From Ambrosia x helenae (lineage: Eukaryota > Streptophyta > Magnoliopsida > Asterales > Asteraceae), in assembly GCA_030844895.1 (NCBI GenBank), contig CM061234.1:14195573-14259572 (forward strand): 64,000 nt of DNA, in the 5' to 3' direction. Shown in pieces: positions 55,603 through 64,000 of this stretch (within the stretch, counting starts at the first letter, position 1; each line of letters opens with the position of its first letter). The notes below the pieces were generated by a model. That model did not search any database and was not told the DNA's origin. It saw only the letters and a program-made list of their open reading frames with translations. The position numbers and the translations under genes are program-made.

Positions 55603-58382
55603 TGAAACACCCTAAACCTTTTTAACCGAAAATACGCAGCGGAAATACGAACCAGAAAATTTCTTGCTTTATAAAAACATTATCGTATGTTTGGAACCCA
55701 TAGCTAAAAGATATTATAGGTGTTTCATATTTTATTGTTTCTTATTACATCATCTACAACTCATCTTTATTAGTTTACGTGACCGTGACCCCGTACAATC
55801 CGCATCCTCACTCGACCTACAACCATTTCTTGCTTTGTGAGCTTGACTTGACAACCTGCAACTACCACATAACCATTTCGTTAGTTCATTAAGTGACTTT
55901 ATGCAAATATTCACAATATGGAAATAACGTCAACAATACTCAATGGTCATAACCAAACGCCTTTTTGTAAGTTCGGATCCGGTCTCCGAATCCTATCCTC
56001 CTATTTCCATGCATTCATACTTACATACCTGCATTTTTATTATCATCCTCATAACAAAAAGATTAATGACATTACAATACACACGCACATACAATCCCAT
56101 GTACAAGTTATCTTAACCCGTCATACTACTCTTCCTTCATGTATTCTCAAGGACAAACATAACGTTTCCGAACTTATACTCAACCTACACATAACGACCA
56201 ACCTTTACATACATAACACTTTCACACATTACCGGGCATAAGCAACTATGCACACATTTTATTACACTAGCATCCAATGCGAGAAACCTCCACTTACTAA
56301 GCGGTTTACCATTTGTGTGACCTTGCATAACTATACAATTCAATCTAAATAGTTACACCCATGATTTAATGTACCCATCTATATATATACACACACTCAT
56401 ATCAATCCGTACGTTTTACCATTCATTCTTATGCCATATTTGTTAATCTTGGTTTATTTCATGCTTAATTACCCTCACTTCATTTATCTTTGTTGCTCAT
56501 TTATCCCAACTATTTTCATTGTTGTATGGTGAACTATACCCGTTCACCAACAACATCAATTTGCTTACCTTATTATAAATTACCTTTTCATACTAGTTTC
56601 CCATTCTCTATTTATACATAAGCATACAATTACTAAACCAAGAGTTTGCATCATAAGTCACTTACCTTTGTCCGTAGGAGTGTTTTCGCCTTATACGCGT
56701 TTGACTTATAGTCCCAAGCTTTTCACCATGCTCGAGATCATATCCACTTGACCCGTTTACTTTTAAGCTTCTTGTACCTAGCTTACTTTCAAGTCAACAT
56801 GCCGTGTTAGAATACTAATTTGGAACTTACCTATTCAAACATTAGTATTCATTCTACATCATTCAAACATGACATCAATACATTCAACAACTAGTTCTAT
56901 TCAATAAGTCTTTCCATATACTACCCGTTTGACCCGTTAGTGAAAATACTTGCATGAACTAGTTGGTAAGTGTTCTTAGACACTTTTTGAATCCCACATA
57001 ATATGCTATTCTTTCCCTACAATCCGTACTCCAAGACTACTACAAGCGTGTACATTCTTACACCTTTTCTTATTAAATATTACAATATAAATGTGCAGCG
57101 ATTTTCTGCGCAGCTGCTGTTCAAGGTCGTTTTTCCCCTTCTAAACCTCGGAATCAGATCTTTACTATCAAATACAAAATGTGCGTCATTCAAAGACCTT
57201 TCCAAGCATATAAAGAACACCTCCTAACGATTTTTCTATGATTTTATATGAATATTTTAAGGTCAGGTCAGAAACATAATTTTGACCAAACAGCTTTGCT
57301 GTCAAAACTGAAATGTTAACTTTAGATGCTGTTTTGACCCACTACAACTCAGAATCAGCTTCTTATGACTAAATATGAAATGTAATATGTGCAACAAGCT
57401 TTTCAACGATATAAGGCTCGTCTTCTAACTCCTAATGACGAATGAGATATGCCCTTTACAAGATTACTATCTAGGGCTGTCAAAAGTGACGAATTTCATA
57501 CAATTTTACACCATTTGACCCAATTCAAGTTTCATGTAAGCATTGTATCAAACACTTCATGTGCACCCTTTTTGCAAGTGAATTCTAAGCCTTATGGACT
57601 TCTCAAACTTTACCATTTAACTAGCTAATCATCAACAACATTCTAACCATCATGCTTAGCTATTTCCAATTTCAACTTATAATTTTACCAACACATAAGA
57701 TTCATGCAATACATATGGAATACAATTCCTCTACAATCCATGCCTAAAACATAGATTTCCTACTATTTTAGTAACATCAAAGCTACTAATCAAAACCAAA
57801 ATCATCATCTTTGAATACAAGCATGCTTCCAACAATTTAACTCGTTTATAAACTACTAAGAATGATCAATATCACTAATAATCAACAATATCACGGATTT
57901 AACATGTTTTGTTCAAAACCCATATGTGGGTTTTGAACCCTACACGAATTTGGAGGTTAGGGTTCTTACCAAAGCTTAATCCTTGAAGATTAACCCTCAA
58001 GAACACACCATTCATCTATTGCTTCAATCTCTTGCATCAATTTCTTCAATTTTAGGGATTTAGGGGTGTTTAAGGGCTCAAGAAACCCCTTTTGGGGCTG
58101 ATCACGAAAATGCACCCAATTTGGGTGTTTTGCCATTATAATTTTGACTTAGATTTACTCCTTTGGTCCCTCAACTTTACCCCAATGTTATGTTTTTATA
58201 AAAACTAACTACTCAAGTTAGTTTCTAATATTATTTACTCATTTATATAAATAATAACATCAACTAGGTTATTTCCATACTAGAACATAACCCACATTCT
58301 TATTTTCTAAGTCCCGTTTAATTATTTTGCTAATCACACATACTGGCGTAATTAAGCAAAAATGGATTTTCGGGATGTTACA
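55603..58382 (-). repeat. Solo LTR of a Ty3/gypsy element, 2,780 bp
   Basis: It runs from TGAAACACCCTAAACC to TTCGGGATGTTACA and is flanked by a perfect 5-base duplication, ATGGG (55598-55602 and 58383-58387). Read on the minus strand it starts TGTAACATCCCGAAAAT and ends GTGTTTCA, the usual LTR polarity. No internal region or second LTR remains, so it arose by LTR-LTR recombination. Open readings inside it are not genes. Confidence 0.88.
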
Positions 58383-58387
58383 ATGGG

Positions 58388-59559
58388 TGAAGAGAATAAT
58401 ATTATATTATTTAAATTGTCTTAAAATTAAAAAAAACAAACCAATCAAAAAAGCTCCACCAATCAGAAAATGCCACCTAGCCAAAATCATCAGCCCCATG
58501 CCCGTAGATAAAACAACCCCCCCCCCCCGAACGGACTAACATGGAGAAAGAACATGAATATTTTAATAACATGTTACTCTCAAGAATAAAAACCATGTGT
58601 ACAGTGTATTCCATCCACTGTTTTCTCTCACCCACCATAAATCAAACATATTTTGATTCCTCAAGAAAATCACTGGCAAGCAAGAAAATTTATTGGTAAA
58701 CTCCTCTACATGTATTTCACAGACACACCCTCCCCCCCCCCCTCTCCCCTCTCTCTCTCTCTCTTTCTCACTAACTCTTTTCCTGCCTCCATGTGCTATC
58801 TTCTTTCCATAAACACCATCTGTGAATTTTTTGTCATCCACCCAACCCCAATCAAATAATCATAGGGGCACCGATTTAGCCGGATGTTGTGTAGATCGAG
58901 GCATGCCACCAGATTTATGATCCCGAAACACCCAGCAATTCGTGCAACGTCATTGCATGTGATCGATCTAAACCTAAGTCTCATTGGATAGTCGAAGACG
59001 AACGGTATCAAAAACCTCCCGCCATCTACATCGTCCACGTCTTGTTGTTTAGTGGGTTTTACGTGCGTTGGTTGCAAATGGGTAGCGAAGACGGAGCGAG
59101 ATAATTACAAGTTTGAGCACACGCGGTGAATATAGTTACTCTCCCGCTAACCGCGGAAGAGATTTTGTTGGGTACTTGTGTGGGCTGGTTTTTTTTGGGC
59201 GGCAGTTGTATGAAATAGATGGCACAGGTTAGAGACGGTAGTTTGAATAAGTTAGTTTGAAAATTTGGTCGAATAAGTAGATAACATGTAGCCGTGGCTG
59301 AATCGGAAAGGAAAAAGTTTTGTTCGGCTGGTAGGTGATTTTGCACGTGGAAGACATTTGGTCAAAGTGAAATTATAAAAGTTGAAGTGGTAACGGCGTT
59401 AGTTAAGTGACTGTTGCTTTTCCGTTAAATTTACTGTTGCCCATCATGTTAGTAATTAATATATATAGTAATGATTTTAATTGGTGATAACAAAATGGAC
59501 TCATTTGACTTCCATGTAGAGCGGTAGATGTTATAAGAGCATTAACAACGTGGTGTGGA
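58388..59559. other. Spacer, no recognised gene
   Basis: It begins with the other half of the sequence split by the solo LTR. Poly-C runs (about 58,518 and 58,731) and a CT tract (about 58,745-58,765) follow. Minus-strand readings at 59,077-58,796 and 59,346-59,059 have near-normal composition but no family motif. Confidence 0.4.
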
Positions 59560-60479
59560 CAGTGGCGGACCCATAAATTATTTTATGGGGTGCGAAATCT
59601 CTAACTCACTGGTCGTTTATCCGTCAGGTGGTACGGATCGGGTCGACTCGTATACCAAAAATAGTAATACTAAAATTACATAATCAACAAAAGGAAACCA
59701 AAAACCAAAATTAATTTAAACGTCACTACATATGCAAAAAATTCTAAAATCTAAAGTTGTGGATACATCTCGGATAATCGTAGTAGTTTTGGAACATCAA
59801 ACGCACCAAAATTTCCACAAGGACTCAAGCTATTAATACAAACAAGTAACTCAGATGTTACATCTTTAAAACGATTTTCAAATTCTTGGATTTACATATC
59901 GAGAATCGAACTGAATAGTTAGATTCATTTGTATTATCTACACTAGACTATAGTGTCACTCATTGTACTTGATCTTATCTACTTGGTATCTTATTAAACC
60001 TTATAAAAAATAATAGACAATAAACTAAATTAAAGGATAGTAAAAAAAAGTAAAAAAAAAATTAAATAAAAAGAAGAGCATATTAAAAGTTAAACGTGAC
60101 TTCTTGTCCCCATACTTTTACATTTTTTAACTTCTTGCATTTGAAAAAAAAAAAAAACAAATAGCTCATCTTCTTCACATCAAATTAAGAGAGACCTACA
60201 ACTTTTCCACCAAGTTCTTGCTCGGCAGAAAAAAGAACAAGGAATATATACACACCAACCTTTCTACTAAGCGTATGGATTGCGGATTTAGCTTCAAGAC
60301 TTATAAAGGTGGAGAGGAAGGCTTGTTTCCTTGCTTTTCCTCGGTTTCAAAAATCCAAGGGGTGCGATCAAAAAATTTTACGGGGTGCGGACGGGATAAA
60401 CGCGTATATGTAAACACTAAAATTTTTGTTTCCAAGGTGGGCACCCGCACCCCTTGGCCAAGGTGTGGGTCCGCCAATG
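59560..60479. mobile_element. hAT-like non-autonomous element
   Basis: Ends CAGTGGCGGACCCA and CATTGGCGGACCCA (inverse) bound 920 bases. The flanks GGTGTGGA and AGTGTGGA match at 7 of 8 positions, consistent with a hAT target duplication that has mutated once. No transposase is present. Confidence 0.7.
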
Positions 60480-60881
60480 AGTGTGGAATGGTTGTCCGCA
60501 AACCGGACGGAAAAGATTGAAAGAACACGGACCAGGACGTTGGAGGAGAGGAGTTGGATGGTCCGGAGAAAAGCCACTTTGGTGCACCAGACTAGTTTGG
60601 AATTGTGATGGTGGGCTCCATTTACGTTTTGAGTTAGACCGTCCGGGGGGCACCGGGCCGGAGTGGCGTGGAAGGGGGGAGCCCTTGGGGCAGGGAGAAT
60701 CTCACCGGGGGGGGTTGGAATGTCCACGTGGCAGCTTTTAACCGTTTGAATCATATAACGGTAAAAAAAATTTATATATTAACCCCACTTCACTACAGAA
60801 CACCCACTTTACTTCATTTCTTCATCTTTTTATACACTTCTTCATATATTTTTATACTACGCATCCTACTTTTTAAAAAAA

Positions 60882-61232
60882 ATGAACCCATACAACCGAG
60901 GCTTTGACCCGAACAACCCATACAACTATGTCTCAAACCCGAATACACCACCGGTTCGTCCGATACCAAACCATGCACCCATTCCATCACCTTGTCCAGA
61001 CTACGCGGCTTTCGCGAGTTACATTAGTGGACAAATTTATCCTAATATTCCATTTAACGATTCCCTCGTTCCTTCACAACCGCCACTTTCTTTAACGCAA
61101 CCGGAAAGCGCGAGATTATGGCAAAATATAATATGTAGTTTTTTGACGTATTTTTTTATGTTTATTTGTTTATGGTTTTTAATTATTAGGATTTTTAATT
61201 ATGTTTTTGTATTAAAAACAAGTTTTTTTTAG
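60882..61232 (+). pseudogene. Harbinger-type ORF1 N-terminal fragment
   Basis: The reading MNPYNRGFDPNNPYNYVSN and the following Pro/Asn-rich stretch resemble the N-terminus of Myb/SANT-like ORF1 proteins of plant PIF/Harbinger elements. The SANT domain that should follow is absent; after about 85 residues the reading turns hydrophobic and ends. A TATA-like stretch and leader precede it. It is probably inside a deletion-derived element. Confidence 0.4.
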
Positions 61233-61321
61233 TTTATTAAAAAAATAAAAAAGCAAAAAGAAAATGCCACATGGCATTCCCCCTCTTCACGTGGGATCCA
61301 AAAGTGCCACATATCGCTTCA

Positions 61322-61991
61322 TCCCCCTATTCTCCCCTGGTTTGTCGCGCTTGTGGCGACGTTGCTGGCTAAACTGGAGCGGAAATTTGTCGATCAGCTG
61401 TTCGTAGCTGTCGATGCTTCCGATAGGGAGGTTGTCAAACTAGACCCTGGCGGCTCCGGTGAGTGTCTGGGCAAACATGTGGCACCAGACTGGTAGGGTC
61501 CATCCGATGACGGCCCCGGCTTGATTAAAGATGTTGAGGTGGTCGTCAGGTCGGTAAGGCCGTCGTATATTCTGACGTTGCCGGGAGGCGTTGCCTCGGT
61601 GGTATTGGTGCTTGAGAGATGCGCCTTGTAAACTTGGATTTGTCAGCGAAGGTCGTTGGCCTATAGGGGTGTGACATGTTTGTAGTGGTGTCGTCGTTGT
61701 ATCTGTTTAACCGCTCCCGTCTGTAGTATGGGCTGTGACGATAGTCCCTGGAGGCATCGTCCTCCCATGAACTTTCGTCATAGTCGTTGTTGTCGAACTG
61801 GTTGTGCTCTACACGGGCCTGGTCCATAGGGGGTCGCCCTGGACCTTCCCCGTGACAGGCAGCAGCCGTCGTTCGTGTGGGTTGCTTAGAGGAGGAACCC
61901 ATAATAGTTTTGCCGGTGCGTCGGCGGCATTCCAGCTTGGCGTCCAGAATTTGTTTCTGGCGTTCGTACCAGTCATTATTCAGGGCGTCGA
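61322..61991 (-). pseudogene. Tat-lineage Ty3/gypsy gag fragment
   Basis: On the minus strand, 61,991 to about 61,546 gives a charged reading (DALNNDWYERQKQILDAKLE, then PYYRRERLNRY). About 61,560-61,322 reads DDHLNIFNQAGAVIGWTLPV, WCHMFAQTLTGAARV, a TAG stop, FDNLPIGSIDSYEQL and FSQQRRHKR. This is the conserved gag core of Tat/Athila-side gypsy elements, with a stop where Trp is usual. The reading is cut at 61,991 by the terminus of the right inverted-repeat arm, and no pol follows to the left. Confidence 0.7.
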
Positions 61992-64000
61992 TTGTAACAC
62001 CCCAACCGATGGCGGAAACATCGGGGTGCCACGTATTGATGATTGTTTCAGTAGCACATGGTATAAATTGAATTTTAAATAACTTATTCAAAACATAATA
62101 TCCAAATATAAAATGATGTCTAGGAATTCAATACATAATATCAAATAACAAAACTTCAATAGCTTCAAATAAAACTTCATGTTAAATCCTCAAGCATACT
62201 CAAGCCTCAGCTTCATTGTTACCTGAAACATGTTAATTTTGAAAATATTTTTGGGTCAACATAAGTTGGTGAGAATTACATAGGTTTTTGATGATTGAAT
62301 AAAAATGTTGTGCAATTCATGTGTCATGTCAATCTAGTCCATATGTGAGAACATACTAGAAATAAATCGAGTGCATAATCAACCCTAATGACTGTTATAA
62401 TATGATACATACCATACGCTCATGGTTCACTTGAATATGTTATGCGATAACAAACACCCACGCTACCTTTGTAGGAGGCACGTATCCGGGTGGGATTGTC
62501 AGTCCAATAGATCTATCAATGTATACCGTTGGCTTGTACGGAGTTAATGATTATGCTAGAATGGTGCTTACTCTAATCATGCTCAAGACATAATGCAACA
62601 TAGAAAACACATAGACACATTGATGATTGAATTGCAATAATGATGTTATAACATGTTTCACCCCAAAAAATGGTGATAAATAAAAGGGGCTATGTAAAAC
62701 TCACCTTAGCAAATGTTAAACTTCTTGAAAAGATGAAATAATAGTGTTGCCCAAATAATGCCAAATATCACCCTATAATAAGGTAATAAATAAGTCTAAG
62801 TCTAATTAGTTTATAAGTGCATCCTAGGGTTTCGATTTGGGGATATCCAATTGTTGAATTTAAAATAAAATGTTAATTAAATAAAGGGAAATTTGATAAT
62901 TAAATAAAAGAAAGTCTTTTTATGAAATTTGAATTTAGAATGTTCACAATAATGTGTTTGAAGTATAAAAATAATTTTTATAAAATTATTTCTTTTAAAA
63001 TAGATTTTTAAATCTATTTATTACAAATTGCCAATATTTAACTTTAATATTCAAAAATACTAAAATTAAAGAATTTCTATTTTAAAAATCATATTTCTGT
63101 TCTAAATATTTAAAAATAAATTGTATAAAATTTTGGTGCAAAAATAATGAAAATTGAATTTATTATGATTTAATTATGATTAAATCTAACAAAAATTGAT
63201 TAAAAATATAAAATAAATGATTTTTCAGAATTAAAAATCATTTCAGTAAAGTTTAACTTTATACCAACTCAGGATAATTTTTGTAGAATTTAATAAAACT
63301 GTTTTGATATTTTAATGGATTTTTATAAATATAATAGTATAAAATTGATTTAATTATTATAAATATTAAATAAATGAATTTTAGAAAAATAAAAATTGTA
63401 AATAAAACTTTTAACTCAGATTTAATAAATATAATTTTTTTAGAATTTATAAAATAGTTTTAATATTTAAAAACGAATTTATAAGTTTTAAATGTATAAT
63501 ATATATATAATAATGATTTGTTGTTTATAAAAAGAAAAAGGAAAGAAACGGTGGCCGCAGCCGGGACTCGAACCCGGGTGCCCTGGGTTGCAAGCAATGG
63601 TCACAACCACTTGGCCTAGGCCTGTGGTTGTGATTCATTTCAGTTTAAAAAATATAAATACAATATACTCAAACAGTTTCTTCCCCAAATCACTTTGCAC
63701 GAACCCTAGTTTTTCCAATCAAACAATCCATACATCTTTAACCCGATTATTGTTAGGGTTTTCGTTGTATGGATGCCGACTAACAAAACCCACAAAAAAG
63801 ATTGGACTTACAGTGTTGTTTGTTACACGATTGGCCAGTCAACTCAATAAGTCAAACTGCGTATGCGTGGGTATTATCAGAGGTGTTTCAGAACAATTGG
63901 GGGTTTAAGAGAGATGTGTGAGCGAGTTGAAATGATTCGTAGAAGGTCAATTTATATAGGGGATTGATGGATTGTTTAATTGGTAAGGTTTGACCCACGA
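61992..64000 (-). repeat. Right arm of the ~2 kb inverted repeat (LTR-like)
   Basis: It starts TGTAACACCCCAACCGATGG, the exact inverse of the left arm's terminus at 6653, and matches the left arm in blocks throughout, including the AT-rich centre, the tRNA-like insert and the TATA region (TTTATATAGGGGATT, about 63,950). It runs off the end of the window. The readings at its left edge belong to the gag fragment, not to the arm. Confidence 0.7.
63551..63632 (-). other. tRNA-like insert in the right arm
   Basis: On the minus strand the A-box-like TAGGCCAAGTGG and the B box GGTTCGAGTCC are both kept, about 35 bases apart. It matches the insert at 4,991-5,066. Confidence 0.5.

Noticed and set aside
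58796..59346. Two adjoining minus-strand readings with near-normal protein composition
   Set aside because: I could not recognise a family, see a splice pattern joining them, or find a promoter, so they are not called as genes.

Overview
This is a plant nuclear genome window, probably from a dicot of the daisy family (Asteraceae). The evidence is spliced genes with plant-type GT-AG introns, plant-specific gene families (a DGK5-type diacylglycerol kinase, a 12-oxophytodienoate reductase-like flavoenzyme, a REM-type B3 factor) and several LTR retrotransposon types that I associate with Asteraceae by impression only. AT-rich spacer, microsatellites and nested mobile elements dominate. Only one gene, the OPR-like reductase at 35,061-38,636, reads as intact.

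Layout. 1-3.9 kb: ruins of a Ty1/copia element (gag with zinc knuckle, polypurine tract, start of the 3' LTR) broken up by Ty3/gypsy LTR fragments. 4.6-6.65 kb: one arm of a ~2 kb inverted repeat whose partner closes the window at 61.99-64.0 kb; both arms carry a tRNA-like insert. 6,961-8,659: a Mutator-like element with a perfect 9-bp target duplication. 9.1-14.6 kb, minus strand: an 11-coding-exon DGK5-like gene with two opposite single-base indels. 15.1-15.5 kb: a Harbinger-type SANT ORF remnant. 16.85-17.6 kb: a two-B3-domain gene with an internal stop, followed by a Helitron (17,695-20,064) inserted between A and T. 22.3-25.2 kb: a decayed Helitron-type RPA1 gene ending at a Helitron 3' terminus. 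25.5-34.8 kb: MITEs, Helitron ends and a minisatellite-bearing long-TIR element. 34.8-38.6 kb: the OPR-like gene, with a Helitron end about 220 bp upstream of its start codon.

38.8-55.1 kb is the most unusual part. A very young Tekay/Del-type chromovirus (two 2,727-bp LTRs, four differences noticed) is present as a 1.41-unit tandem: the repeat unit is 8,563 bp and the flanking 3,514-bp direct repeats include the LTR, primer-binding site, leader and first gag codons. Its gag carries a 79-bp GT-AG intron-like insert, and its pol carries an in-frame 137-codon tandem duplication of the distal RNase H region. Around it lies non-LTR DNA with six copies of a near-perfect hairpin (arms of the type CGCCTCGCTT), inverted terminal sequences at ~38.79 and ~55.12 kb, a duplicated flank, and a two-exon Athila-ORF1-like gene on the minus strand (52,341-53,785).

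55.2-64 kb: a Helitron end, a small hAT MITE, a 2,780-bp solo LTR with target duplication ATGGG, a second hAT element, a Harbinger ORF fragment, a Tat-lineage gag fragment and the right arm of the inverted repeat. The genes do not form a pathway; the story of the window is nested insertion. All family names are from reading motifs; no database search was run.
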